Shown here in pieces: positions 5,943-12,995 of a DNA stretch of 12,995 nucleotides (position 1 is the first letter of the stretch; the number at the start of each line of letters is the position of its first letter). A program made the position numbers and the translations under genes. Source of the DNA: Caldisericota bacterium (GTDB lineage Bacteria; Caldisericota; Caldisericia; B22-G15); contig QMOO01000013.1 of NCBI GenBank assembly GCA_003648245.1, forward strand, positions 1-12,995, in the 5' to 3' direction. A model generated the notes under the pieces. It had not been told where the DNA came from and ran no database searches. It saw nothing but the letters and a program-made list of their open reading frames with translations.

Positions 5943-6449
5943 TTATCTTCTCCTTCCTCCCTTTAATTCATTTTGTAATTTTTTAAGTTCCTCCCATTTG
6001 CCCGCTGCAGCAAGCTTTGCCTGCTCCGGCCATGTCGTTGGATCAACAATTCCTCTAATTCCTTTACTTTCCAGAAGTTTCTTTATGTCTTCTGGTTCCT
6101 TATCTCCCAGATCTTTAAAAGTCTTAATTCCATGCTCTTTAAGTATCTGGGATACTTTTGGCCCAATTCCTTCAATGATCTTAAGATCGTCTTCTTTAAC
6201 CTCCTCTTTCTTTATTACCTCTTTTGTTCTTTCCTTTAATTCTGTAGGTTCAACCCTTTTCTCTTCTTCGTGGGTTTTTTCTGTCTCAGAAGGTTTAAAC
6301 ATTATCCATATTAGAAAGATTATAATGGCAATTATTATGATTAGCCAGATCCACCATAAAATACCCTTTCCACCTTGAGCGTTTGAAAAACCCATAGATA
6401 GGAAGCTAAAAATAATTAAACCGGTAAAGATTTTGAACCTTTCAAGCAT
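5943..6449 (-). CDS. Membrane-anchored helix-hairpin-helix domain protein
   Basis: A 168-residue protein with a signal-like N-terminus (residues 1-24, ending near SNAQ) and a transmembrane helix at about 31-52. A charged Glu/Lys-rich linker (53-87) precedes a C-terminal domain. That domain, from DDLKIIEGIGPKVSQIL to WEELKKLQNEL, is a helix-hairpin-helix module with the recurring features EGIGPK, a following GI.TF.DL and the PTTWPEQAKLAAAGKW block. It is found in many bacteria fused to varied membrane or ribosomal-type partners. Such modules usually bind nucleic acid non-specifically or mediate protein contact, but the role here is unknown. If the first segment is cleaved, one helix anchors the protein with the domain in the cytoplasm. 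The start has a strong SD (GAGGAGGT). Confidence 0.82.
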   Translation of the reverse strand: MLERFKIFTGLIIFSFLSMGFSNAQGGKGILWWIWLIIIIAIIIFLIWIMFKPSETEKTHEEEKRVEPTELKERTKEVIKKEEVKEDDLKIIEGIGPKVSQILKEHGIKTFKDLGDKEPEDIKKLLESKGIRGIVDPTTWPEQAKLAAAGKWEELKKLQNELKGGRRR

Positions 6450-6508
6450 GATACCTCCTCACTTCCTCCTTTTTTATTTTTTTGATAAAAATTTTACTGT
6501 TCGGTTCA

Positions 6509-6514
6509 ATTATA
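6509..6514 (-). promoter_or_regulatory. Putative -10 box for the helix-hairpin-helix gene operon
   Basis: A perfect TATAAT on the minus strand (6514-6509) lies in the 86-bp gap before the gene starting at 6449. No convincing -35 hexamer is visible at 16-18 nt, so this is tentative. The leader would be about 50 nt. Confidence 0.4.
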
Positions 6515-6535
6515 TTTTAGCAAAATTTCTTTTAA

Positions 6536-7396
6536 TTAGAAGTCCATTGTATACCTGGAAAACTTTATAAATTTTATGTTTTTGTTGTGAGAAGAAGCAG
6601 GGACCACAATTGTCATTGCGCTACTTTCTCTATCCAAATTTTTCACTATGCCCAGTGAAATACAAAACCTGTCCCTGTCCAGGAGAGAAATCAGAGTGCC
6701 AGGAGGCGGTATTTCATAGTCAAGATTAATACCAAGGAGATTTTTCTCTGAAAAGATGACCTTTAAAATTTTTCTCTCTTTAAAGTACTCTTTAAATCTA
6801 TTCTCTCTGTATTTAATCCTTTCTTCCCTGTTTCTTTGAGACACATATGGTGAAGGTCTAAGTCTTATTATCTCCTTCTCACTGTATAGAAATGGTTTTA
6901 TAAGGTTTTCTCTTTCTTCCTTTTCTTCAAACAGGATAATAAAATCAGGATTAATTATCTCAATTTTTGCTTCCTTTAGAATTTCTGCGACAGGCCCATC
7001 CACGAGTCCTGTAGTATCAACAAGAAGATAGTCTATTCTGTATTTTTCAGATTCTTTCGTAAGCTTTTCTACTCCAATAAGCATCTGTAGAAGATGTCCC
7101 TTTGGTGAGACAGAACCGACAAAGTAGAGTTTTTCAGGCTTTATTTCACCAAGAGATTTCACCTCTTTATTTGCTAAACCAAATCCTACAGTGGTGGGAG
7201 GACCTATACTTGATTGTCCAATGTCAAAATCCAATATCCCAACTTTTTTCCCTCTCTTTAAAAGAAAATTTAGAATAAACAATAAAAAAGATGTTTTTCC
7301 AGAATCAGATGCTCCAATTACAAGGAGTTTCTTCCCCTTTCTTTCAAAAAGTTCACCTATTTCTACCCATTCCTCAGAAGGCTTTATCTCCACCAT
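6536..7396 (-). CDS. Clp1/Grc3-family polynucleotide 5'-kinase-like protein
   Basis: A 286-residue P-loop protein of the Clp1/Grc3 type, whose members transfer the ATP gamma-phosphate to 5'-hydroxyl ends of RNA or DNA. The Walker A is GASDSGKTS (28-36). Next comes the family hallmark DFDIGQSSIGPP (56-67), matching the DxDxGQ and substrate-binding loop of these kinases. LLVDTTGLVDG (124-134) matches the Walker B region. An Arg-rich stretch at about 180-200 (QRNREERIKYRENRF) fits the lid module. A C-terminal beta-domain completes the protein, as in archaeal homologues. It overlaps the upstream methyltransferase gene by 23 bp and has only a weak SD (AGGG), so translation is probably coupled. The substrate in a bacterium is unknown, and kinase activity is inferred from motifs. 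Confidence 0.85.
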   Translation of the reverse strand: MVEIKPSEEWVEIGELFERKGKKLLVIGASDSGKTSFLLFILNFLLKRGKKVGILDFDIGQSSIGPPTTVGFGLANKEVKSLGEIKPEKLYFVGSVSPKGHLLQMLIGVEKLTKESEKYRIDYLLVDTTGLVDGPVAEILKEAKIEIINPDFIILFEEKEERENLIKPFLYSEKEIIRLRPSPYVSQRNREERIKYRENRFKEYFKERKILKVIFSEKNLLGINLDYEIPPPGTLISLLDRDRFCISLGIVKNLDRESSAMTIVVPASSHNKNIKFIKFSRYTMDF

Positions 7397-7886
7397 TGTT
7401 TTTCCCTAAAATATACCAATGTGATACCGTGGTTCCACTCTCTACAATTTTTATTCCTCTTCTGATTAATTCCCCTTCTATCTCCTCAAGGGAAAAGTAA
7501 TTTTCCCTCACCCCTGTATCATAACCCTTCTTCCAGTCCACCAATATCAAAAATCCCTTTCTCTTTAAAACCTTTTTGATTTTGTCTAAAAACAGTTTAT
7601 GGTTATTTAAATGATGAAGACTGTTTATGCTGTATATTATGTCAAATTTTTCTTTAATTTTATCTATATTTTCGCCGGAAAGCTCTATGCATTTTATATT
7701 TTTTCCAACCCTGTGATAAAAACAAAATGGATCAATACCCACACCCTCTATTTTGAATTCCTCCTCAAGGAATTTTAATACATCCCCATCACCACATCCT
7801 ACATCAAGAACAGTGTATCCAGGTTTTATAACTTTCTCTATTAAATTAAACAGGTCTTTGTACCCCTCTATTTCATCAAAAAACAT
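7374..7886 (-). CDS. Small class I SAM-dependent methyltransferase
   Basis: A 170-residue protein of the Methyltransf_11 type, just large enough for one Rossmann-like domain. Motif I is VLDVGCGDGDVL (26-37), which binds S-adenosylmethionine. The acidic strand GVGIDP follows, and DIIYSINSLHHL is the post-motif region that usually sets substrate choice. VLKRKGFLILVDW is motif III. No extra domain exists to reveal the acceptor, which could be a small molecule, protein or RNA. The ATG lies 3 nt after the stop of the hydrolase gene and its 3' end overlaps the kinase gene, so it is the middle gene of a tight three-gene operon. It lacks the EH..H motif of Hen1 RNA 3'-methyltransferases. Confidence 0.85.
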   Translation of the reverse strand: MFFDEIEGYKDLFNLIEKVIKPGYTVLDVGCGDGDVLKFLEEEFKIEGVGIDPFCFYHRVGKNIKCIELSGENIDKIKEKFDIIYSINSLHHLNNHKLFLDKIKKVLKRKGFLILVDWKKGYDTGVRENYFSLEEIEGELIRRGIKIVESGTTVSHWYILGKNNGGDKAF

Positions 7887-7889
7887 ATT

Positions 7890-8579
7890 TTAATAGCTTT
7901 CTCCCGGTTTTAAAACTATACATCTTGATTTTGTCTCTTCTTCTACTCTTCTTTTGAATTCCTCTGGATCCTTCTTTATAACAGGAAAGGCACTATAGTG
8001 CATAGGTATCACAACTTCAGGTTTGAGTAAGTTTACTGCATATACTGCATCATCTATATCCATTGTATAGTTTCCTCCAATGGGAAGGAGTGCCACAGTT
8101 ATTTTGTTTCTTTCTCCTATGAGTTCCATATCCATAAATAGACTCGTATCTCCAGCATGATATATGGTTCTGTCCTTAAGCTTTATTACGTATCCACACG
8201 GATTCCCTGTATAGATTATTTCGCCCTCCTTAATTACCGCTGAGCCGTGATGTGCAATGGTCATTGTAAGTTTTCCGAATGGAAAGGTAAAGGTTCCACC
8301 AATATGCATTGTATGAACATTCCTTACTCCCTGCATTCCTATATATGTTCCAAGTTCGTAAGGTGCAATTACTAAAGCACCACTTCTTTTTGCAATTTCT
8401 ACTGTATCCCCGAGATGATCTCCATGACCGTGGGTAACAAGTATGAATTTTGGATTAACCTCATCAGGTTTTACAGGGGAGTCAGGGTTTCCAGACAGGA
8501 ATGGATCAATCAGTATATCTCCAGCTTCACTTTTAATTAAAACTGCCGCATGCCCAAGATATGTAATTATACTCCTCAT
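7890..8579 (-). CDS. UPF0173-type metal-dependent hydrolase, metallo-beta-lactamase fold
   Basis: A 229-residue cytosolic protein matching the UPF0173 group over its full usual length. The metal-binding signature THGHGDHLGD gives H50, H52, D54 and H55. Further expected ligands are H110/H111 (IAHHGSA), D144 (YHAGDTS) and H194 (IPMHYSAFP), so a two-metal site looks complete. The opening ITYLGHAAVLIK is typical. The natural substrate of this family is not established; phosphodiester or lactone cleavage are possibilities for the fold. An unusually complete SD (GGAGGTGAT) precedes the ATG. It is the first gene of the operon with the methyltransferase and Clp1-like kinase and is divergent from the CoA-disulfide reductase gene. 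Confidence 0.93.
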   Translation of the reverse strand: MRSIITYLGHAAVLIKSEAGDILIDPFLSGNPDSPVKPDEVNPKFILVTHGHGDHLGDTVEIAKRSGALVIAPYELGTYIGMQGVRNVHTMHIGGTFTFPFGKLTMTIAHHGSAVIKEGEIIYTGNPCGYVIKLKDRTIYHAGDTSLFMDMELIGERNKITVALLPIGGNYTMDIDDAVYAVNLLKPEVVIPMHYSAFPVIKKDPEEFKRRVEEETKSRCIVLKPGESY

Positions 8580-8597
8580 CCTATCACCTCCAGATTA

Positions 8598-8603
8598 ATT
8601 ATA
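8598..8603 (-). promoter_or_regulatory. Putative -10 box for the hydrolase-methyltransferase-kinase operon
   Basis: TATAAT on the minus strand (8603-8598), about 20 nt upstream of the hydrolase start at 8579, would give a very short leader that still includes the SD. No good -35 is seen at the usual distance. It lies in the 119-bp divergent spacer. Confidence 0.45.
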
Positions 8604-8633
8604 CAATTTAATTTTAAAAAAGGCGTTTGTATC

Positions 8634-8662
8634 TTCACAAATCTCCCTTTTCTTGATAAAAT
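8634..8662 (+). promoter_or_regulatory. Promoter of the CoA-disulfide reductase gene
   Basis: TTCACA (8634-8639), a 17-nt spacer, then TAAAAT (8657-8662), each one base from consensus. The expected start is near 8669, leaving a leader of about 33 nt with GGAGG at 8689-8693. Confidence 0.65.
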
Positions 8663-8701
8663 CTTAACAGTCTAATCAAAAACTAAAAGGAGGAAGAATT
8701 G

Positions 8702-10357
8702 ATGAGAGTTGTAATTGTAGGAGGAGTTGCTGGTGGAGCAGCTACAGCCACAAGATTGAGAAGACTTAATGAAGAGTGTGAGATAGTGATGTATGAGAGA
8801 GGAGAGTATATTTCCTTTGCAAACTGTGGACTTCCCTACTATATAGGGGGTGTTATTAAGGATAGGGAGGGGATAATCGTAGTCACAGAAAAGGAGATGA
8901 GAAAAAAATATAACATTGATGTAAAGACAAAGCACGAGGTAGTTTCCATAGATAGAGAAAACAAAAGAGTAAAAGTTAAGAACCTCAATACAGGAGAAGA
9001 ATTTGAGGATTCATATGATTTTCTCGTTCTTTCTCCAGGGGCAAATCCAGCAAAACCCCCCATACCTGGAATTGATAGTGATAAGATATTTACACTGAGA
9101 ACAATTCCTGATGCAGACAGAATTATTGCTGAAATAGAAAAGGGAAGCAAAGAGGTGGTTGTTGTTGGTGGTGGTTTTATTGGTATTGAGGTGGCTGAGA
9201 ATCTTAAATTGAGGGGGCTCAATGTTCATGTGGTGGAAATGTTACCTCAAGTTTTGTCATTTCTTGACAGAGAAATGGCAGAATTTGTGCATGAAGAACT
9301 TATATCTAATGGAATTAACCTCCATCTTGGTTCTGCTGTTAAGGAGTTTAGGGATAAAGGAGATAGGATAGATGTAATCCTTGAAAATGGAAAAACTGTT
9401 TCTGGAGATTTTGTTGTTTTTGCCATAGGGGTTAAGCCAGAGGTAAATCTTGCAAGGGATGCTGGTCTTTCCATAGGTAAGTTTGGTGGAATAGAAGTTA
9501 ATGAGAGAATGCAGACATCTGATCCAGACATATATGCTGTGGGTGATGCAGTTGAGATACCCCACTGTGTAGTGGATATGAATGTAAGAATTGCTCTTGC
9601 TGGACCTGCTACAAAGGAAGCTCGTATTGCTGCAGATAATATATGTGGTATTAATTCTAAATATGATTGTGCCATGGGAACATGTGTTGTTAAAGTGTTT
9701 GAGATCTCTGCTGGCTCCTGTGGTTTAAACTCACACCTCCTTAAGAAATCTGGAATCAAGTATGACTCTTTGTATGTATGGGGATTTGGACATGCATCAT
9801 ACTACCCCGATGCTAAACCCCTCTATATAAAAGTCCTTTACTCACCAGAGGATAAAAGAATTCTTGGTGCACAGGTTGTTGGATATGAAGGTGTTGATAA
9901 GAGAGTTGATGTACTTGCCACTGCTATGAAGTTTGGAGCAAATTTGGTTGATGTGAAGGATTTGAATCTTTCTTATGCACCACCGTTTGGGTCAAGTAAA
10001 GATCTTGTGAATTATGTTGGCTTTGTTGCAGAAAATATCTTCAGAGGACTATCTCCCTCAATATCTCCTTATGAGGTAGATGACTACATTAAGAAAGGTG
10101 CTATCCCTCTCGATGTAAGAAATAGAGAGGAACTTGCCACTGGAAAAATCGAAGGTTCCATCAATATTCCTCTTCCTGAGCTGAGAGAAAGGCTGAATGA
10201 ACTTGATAAAAATAAGACATATTTAACATACTGCAAAGCAGGACTTAGAGGATATATAGCTCAGAGAATTCTTATAGGAAATGGATTTAAGGCACTTAAC
10301 ATTAGGGGAGGGTATGACCTTTACAGGAGTTTTAATAGAGATAGATTTGGAGTATAA
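8702..10357 (+). CDS. CoA-disulfide/persulfide reductase fused to a rhodanese domain
   Basis: A 551-residue FAD- and NAD(P)H-dependent oxidoreductase of the single-cysteine class. The FAD fold begins VVIVGGVAGGAATATRLRR. The active-site motif SFANCGLPYY places redox C42, matching Cys43 of characterised CoA-disulfide reductases. A second dinucleotide fold (VVVVGGGFIGIEVAENL) and YAVGDAVE complete the core, with the C-terminal tyrosine motif SYAPPFGSSKD. Residues about 460-551 form a rhodanese domain with LDVRNREE and the catalytic loop C511-KAGLRG. Fused enzymes of this build reduce CoA disulfide, CoA persulfide or polysulfide, linked to peroxide defence or sulfur reduction in anaerobes. ATG 8702 was chosen over TTG 8699 because it lies 8 nt from GGAGG and the protein then begins MRVVIVGG. 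The next gene follows after 33 nt and may be co-transcribed. Confidence 0.93.
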   Translation: MRVVIVGGVAGGAATATRLRRLNEECEIVMYERGEYISFANCGLPYYIGGVIKDREGIIVVTEKEMRKKYNIDVKTKHEVVSIDRENKRVKVKNLNTGEEFEDSYDFLVLSPGANPAKPPIPGIDSDKIFTLRTIPDADRIIAEIEKGSKEVVVVGGGFIGIEVAENLKLRGLNVHVVEMLPQVLSFLDREMAEFVHEELISNGINLHLGSAVKEFRDKGDRIDVILENGKTVSGDFVVFAIGVKPEVNLARDAGLSIGKFGGIEVNERMQTSDPDIYAVGDAVEIPHCVVDMNVRIALAGPATKEARIAADNICGINSKYDCAMGTCVVKVFEISAGSCGLNSHLLKKSGIKYDSLYVWGFGHASYYPDAKPLYIKVLYSPEDKRILGAQVVGYEGVDKRVDVLATAMKFGANLVDVKDLNLSYAPPFGSSKDLVNYVGFVAENIFRGLSPSISPYEVDDYIKKGAIPLDVRNREELATGKIEGSINIPLPELRERLNELDKNKTYLTYCKAGLRGYIAQRILIGNGFKALNIRGGYDLYRSFNRDRFGV

Positions 10358-10363
10358 TCAAGA

Positions 10364-10385
10364 AAAGAGGTCTCTTTATAAAGAG
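10364..10385 (+). promoter_or_regulatory. Overlapping inverted repeats covering the SD of the carbonic anhydrase gene
   Basis: CTCTTTATAAAGAG (10372-10385) is a perfect 14-bp palindrome whose right arm is part of the SD region (AAGAGGTGAG) of the gene at 10391. The left arm can instead pair with AAGAG at 10365-10369. This could fold the SD into a hairpin or act as a protein site. The function is unproven. Confidence 0.4.
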
Positions 10386-10390
10386 GTGAG

Positions 10391-10900
10391 ATGTTGATTA
10401 GAAGGTATCTTGATAAAGAACCAAAGATAGACAAAAATGCATGGATTGCTGAAAGTGCAGATGTTATAGGAGATGTGGTTGTTGAGAGGGGGGTGAGTGT
10501 GTGGTATGGTGTGGTGATAAGAGCAGATCTTTCAAAGGTTGTAATTAAAGAGAATTCCAATGTTCAGGATAACTGTGTTATTCATGTTGATCACGATAAA
10601 CCCACCATAATCGGGAAAGGTGTTACTGTTGGGCATGGCGCGATTCTCCATGCCTGTGAAATTGGGGACAACTCCCTTATAGGAATGGGCGCCATAGTGC
10701 TCTCCGGTGCAAAGATAGGAAAAAATTGTATTATAGGTGCTGGTGCATTAATTCCAGAGGGTAAGGAGATTGTTGATAACTCCCTTGTTCTTGGGATTCC
10801 GGGAAAGGTGATAAGAAAAGTTACTGATGAAGAAGTGGAGAAGTTAAAGGAGTCAAGTAAAGAATACCTGAAATTAAAAAAAAGCCATGAAGCCATATAA
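10391..10900 (+). CDS. Gamma-carbonic anhydrase family protein
   Basis: A 169-residue left-handed beta-helix protein built of hexapeptide repeats (for example IGKGVT, IGDNSL, IGKNCI, VDNSLV), which forms trimers. The three zinc/iron ligands of gamma-carbonic anhydrases are present: H65 (VIHVD), H82 (VGHGA) and H87 (ILHAC). R44, D46, Q59 and D60 are also conserved. The protein is the short YrdA/PaaY-like form without the acidic loop of the archaeal enzyme Cam, so hydration of CO2 is plausible but not certain; many such proteins have no proven activity. A C-terminal helix (about 145-166) follows the helix fold. The SD is GAGGTGAG directly before the ATG. An intrinsic terminator lies just after its stop. 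Confidence 0.93.
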   Translation: MLIRRYLDKEPKIDKNAWIAESADVIGDVVVERGVSVWYGVVIRADLSKVVIKENSNVQDNCVIHVDHDKPTIIGKGVTVGHGAILHACEIGDNSLIGMGAIVLSGAKIGKNCIIGAGALIPEGKEIVDNSLVLGIPGKVIRKVTDEEVEKLKESSKEYLKLKKSHEAI

Positions 10901-10904
10901 ATTA

Positions 10905-10932
10905 AGGCTCCCGAATCGGGAGCCTATTTTTT
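10905..10932 (+). terminator. Intrinsic terminator between the carbonic anhydrase and adenine deaminase genes
   Basis: AGGCTCCCGA (10905-10914) and TCGGGAGCCT (10916-10925) are perfect inverted repeats, forming a practical stem of about 9 bp with a 3-nt loop. TTTTTT (10927-10932) follows after one A. It starts 5 nt after the carbonic anhydrase stop and ends 12 nt before the deaminase ATG. No room is left for a new promoter, so the deaminase depends on read-through or on a promoter inside the preceding gene. Confidence 0.88.
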
Positions 10933-10943
10933 ATGAGGTGAAG

Positions 10944-12665
10944 ATGGGTCTTAAAGAGAGAATTGAAGTTGCGAGGGGTGAGAGAGAGGGAGATGTTTTA
11001 CTTAAAAATGCAAAAATCGTAAATGTTTTTGATTTATCCATTGAAGAGGGGGACATCATAATTTATGAAGGCGAAATTGTAGGCATTGGTGATTATAAAC
11101 TGGCAAAGGAGACATACGATCTTAAGGGATACTATGTATCACCCGGGCTTTTTGATTCTCACATGCATATTGAAAGCACACTCCTTATTCCTGGTGAGTT
11201 TGCAAAGGCAGTTGTTCCACAGGGAACCCTCTATGTTATAGCTGATCCTCATGAAATTGCCAACGTTTCAGGTGTTAGAGGAATAAAGTTTATGCTTAAC
11301 GCTACAGAGAGTCTTCCAATGGATATATTCTTTATGCTTCCCTCATGTGTTCCGGCCTCCCCCTTTGAAACATCCGGGGCAAGACTTTTAGCAGAGCATC
11401 TGTATCCATTTATGTCTCATCCAAGAGTCCTTGGTCTTGGAGAGGTTATGAATTTTCCCGGTGTGGTGAATGGAGACGAAGGAGTTTTAAAGAAACTTGA
11501 ACTTTTTAAGGAAAAGATTATTGATGGACACTCCCCATTTCTTATGGGTAAAAATTTAAATGCTTATCTTACAGGAGGAATTGGCTCTGATCACGAATGC
11601 ACAAATCTTCATGAGGCAAAGGAAAAACTTAAAAGGGGAATGTGGATAATGATAAGGGAGGGGAGTGTTGCAAAGGATTTAAGTGCACTATACCACCTTA
11701 TAGATGAAAAAACATATCCAAGAATTCTCCTATGTACCGACGACAGGCATCCAGGAGATTTAATTACAGAAGGACACATAAATTCCATAGTGAGAGAGCT
11801 AGTTAAAAGGGGTGTTGATCCAATACTCTCTATAAGACTTGCAACATTAAATCCTGCAACATACTTTAAGCTTAAGAAAAGAGGGGGAGTGGCTCCAGGG
11901 TACTTCGCCGATGTCGTGGTGTTCTCAGATCTAATTAATTTTGAGCCAGTTCTGGTGTTCCATAGAGGAAAGCTTGTTGCAAAAGACAGGAAACCTCTGT
12001 TTGATTATGAGAGAACAAAATCTGAGGGAGGGGTTAAAAACACAGTTAATGTAAAAACCATGACCTATGAAAAACTCATGGTTAAGAGAAATGGAGAAAA
12101 GATGAATGTTATAGGAGCCATAGAAAATTCTCTTATCACAGAGAGATACGAACTTGAGCCAAGAGTTGATGGGGATAATGTAATAGCAGACACAAGTAGG
12201 GATATACTAAAAATTGCCGTTGTTGAAAGGCATAAAGCAACTGGAAATGTTGGTGTCGGCTTTATAAAAGGTTTTAAGTTAAAAAGGGGTGCTATTGCAT
12301 CAACTATTGCTCATGACAACCACAACATAATAGTTGTTGGAACGAACGACAAGGATATGCTTCTATCCATATTTGCCCTTGAGTCTCACGGTGGAGGCAT
12401 CTGTGTTGCAGCAGATGGAAAAATTCTTGATTTGCTTCCACTCCCCTTTGGAGGTCTTATGACAGACATGCCAGCCCATGAGGTGGATTCAGAGTTTAAA
12501 AGACTTGTAAAGATTACAAAGGATCTTGGTTGCCCGATGGATGATCCATTTATGACCCTTTCCTTTATGGCACTTCCCGTTATACCGCACCTTAAGATAA
12601 CGGACCTTGGGCTTGTGGATTCAGACAAGTTCAAAATTATATCCCTATGGGATATAGGAGGATAA
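10944..12665 (+). CDS. ade: Adenine deaminase
   Basis: This amidohydrolase-superfamily enzyme converts adenine and water to hypoxanthine and ammonia in purine salvage or degradation. From ATG 10944 the protein is 573 residues, the usual bacterial length. It begins with the family's ERIEVARGEREGDVLLKNAKIVNVF. Metal-site motifs are DSHMHIES (H73, H75, E77), ADPHEIANV, DGHSP, GIGSDHECT and CTDDRHPGD. The C-terminal domain contains HDNHNIIVVG and GGLMTDMPAHEVD. An in-frame ATG at 10887 would add 19 residues translated across the terminator and has no SD, whereas ATG 10944 has GAGGTG just upstream. The next gene starts 2 nt after the stop, with its SD inside the end of this one, so the two are co-translated. 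An amidohydrolase partner suggests base degradation. Confidence 0.94.
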   Translation: MGLKERIEVARGEREGDVLLKNAKIVNVFDLSIEEGDIIIYEGEIVGIGDYKLAKETYDLKGYYVSPGLFDSHMHIESTLLIPGEFAKAVVPQGTLYVIADPHEIANVSGVRGIKFMLNATESLPMDIFFMLPSCVPASPFETSGARLLAEHLYPFMSHPRVLGLGEVMNFPGVVNGDEGVLKKLELFKEKIIDGHSPFLMGKNLNAYLTGGIGSDHECTNLHEAKEKLKRGMWIMIREGSVAKDLSALYHLIDEKTYPRILLCTDDRHPGDLITEGHINSIVRELVKRGVDPILSIRLATLNPATYFKLKKRGGVAPGYFADVVVFSDLINFEPVLVFHRGKLVAKDRKPLFDYERTKSEGGVKNTVNVKTMTYEKLMVKRNGEKMNVIGAIENSLITERYELEPRVDGDNVIADTSRDILKIAVVERHKATGNVGVGFIKGFKLKRGAIASTIAHDNHNIIVVGTNDKDMLLSIFALESHGGGICVAADGKILDLLPLPFGGLMTDMPAHEVDSEFKRLVKITKDLGCPMDDPFMTLSFMALPVIPHLKITDLGLVDSDKFKIISLWDIGG

Positions 12666-12667
12666 AA

Positions 12668-12995
12668 ATGAAGCTTATTAAGAACGGGATGGTTTTCTTT
12701 GAGGGGAGGCTAAATAACCAGGATATTTTAATTGATGGGGAAAAGATTGTTGGTATAGGTAAATTTAGTTCAGATGGTAAGGAGATAATAGATGCTACTG
12801 GTTTAATGATTCTTCCAGGTGGAGTTGACATGCATGTCCACTTTAATGATCCTGGATACACCCACAGGGAAACATTCAAAACGGGAAGCATGGGGGCAGT
12901 ATCAAGTGGTATAACAACAGTTGTTGACATGCCATGCACTTCAATTCCTCAGGTGAGAGATGTAAAGTCTCTTCATGAAAAACTAAATGTGATAA
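12668..12995 (+). CDS. Cyclic amidohydrolase, allantoinase/dihydroorotase type, N-terminal part (cut by window edge)
   Basis: The first 109 residues of a metal-dependent cyclic amidohydrolase. The N-terminus has the short beta-sandwich (MKLIKNGMVFFEG, IVGIGKF) and LPGGVDMHVHFNDPG with metal ligands H56 and H58, then GSMGAVSSGITTVVDMPCTS. HFNDPG with a following ET and DMP..S.P is closer to allantoinase than to dihydroorotase, which has HxRDPG and MPNT, but the C-terminal half is missing, so hydantoinase or another ring-opening activity remains possible. GGAGG (12657-12661) lies 6 nt before the ATG. Pairing with adenine deaminase fits nitrogen recovery from purines. The gene continues past 12995. 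Confidence 0.85.
   Translation, partial: MKLIKNGMVFFEGRLNNQDILIDGEKIVGIGKFSSDGKEIIDATGLMILPGGVDMHVHFNDPGYTHRETFKTGSMGAVSSGITTVVDMPCTSIPQVRDVKSLHEKLNVI

Noticed and set aside
7374..7886. Methyltransferase as Hen1, making the operon a Pnkp/Hen1 RNA repair set.
   Set aside because: The Hen1 metal-binding EH..H motif and Pnkp ligase/phosphatase domains are absent; only a loose functional analogy remains.
8699..8701. TTG as start of the CoA-disulfide reductase.
   Set aside because: The adjacent ATG at 8702 has better SD spacing and gives the family-typical start directly at the FAD fold.
10887..10943. Adenine deaminase starting at ATG 10887, inside the carbonic anhydrase gene.
   Set aside because: No SD, the extra 19 residues cover a perfect terminator hairpin, and the usual family N-terminus begins at ATG 10944, which has GAGGTG upstream.
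1..12995. CRISPR arrays, insertion sequences, tRNA or rRNA genes, attachment sites.
   Set aside because: No spaced direct repeats, transposase frames, cloverleaf-like blocks or rRNA motifs were seen. Genes are densely packed, and the largest gene-free stretch (812-1204) is filled by the copper promoter/operator and the riboswitch.

Overview
The window comes from an AT-rich bacterial genome. It has -10/-35 promoters, strong Shine-Dalgarno (SD) sites of the GGAGG type, Arg codons that are nearly all AGA/AGG, and proteins rich in Lys, Glu and Ile. With an oxygen-sensitive class III ribonucleotide reductase and a CoA-disulfide reductase-rhodanese fusion, this suggests a strict anaerobe, plausibly thermophilic and from a deep-branching or candidate phylum. 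No taxonomic marker is present, so this is inference.

Layout. (1) 1-888, minus strand: copper-resistance operon, csoR followed by a CopB-type P-type ATPase cut by the left edge, behind a promoter with a CsoR-type palindrome. (2) 942-4150, plus strand: promoter, cobalamin riboswitch and an anaerobic ribonucleotide reductase operon. The reductase is in two pieces: a 699-residue NrdD lacking the C-terminal zinc/glycyl-radical region, then a 49-residue protein consisting almost only of the glycyl-radical motif, then the radical-SAM activase NrdG. (3) 4147-6514, minus strand: a polytopic membrane protein, a conserved protein of unknown function and a membrane-anchored helix-hairpin-helix protein. 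(4) 6536-8603, minus strand: a Clp1/Grc3-like polynucleotide kinase, a small methyltransferase and a UPF0173 metallo-beta-lactamase-fold hydrolase, packed as one operon. (5) 8634-12995, plus strand: CoA-disulfide reductase-rhodanese, gamma-carbonic anhydrase, adenine deaminase behind an intrinsic terminator, and the start of an allantoinase/dihydroorotase-type amidohydrolase.

How the parts work together. The reductase operon is the most unusual feature. Cobalamin is expected to shut down the B12-independent reductase, presumably because a B12-dependent class II enzyme exists elsewhere in the genome. The riboswitch is well resolved: an 11-pair P1, P4, P5, and a P13 hairpin whose loop CGGGG is an exact complement of CCCCG in L5. 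Downstream, the normal zinc-site positions of NrdD read S640..S643 and D653..P656, a new tail follows, and the glycyl-radical motif (RVVGY, then WNKGK) is moved to its own gene with its own strong SD. This looks like an established two-subunit class III reductase and not an assembly error. I know of no characterised enzyme of this kind, although short stand-alone NRDD-type entries may already exist in databases. The last two genes point to base or cyclic-amide degradation.
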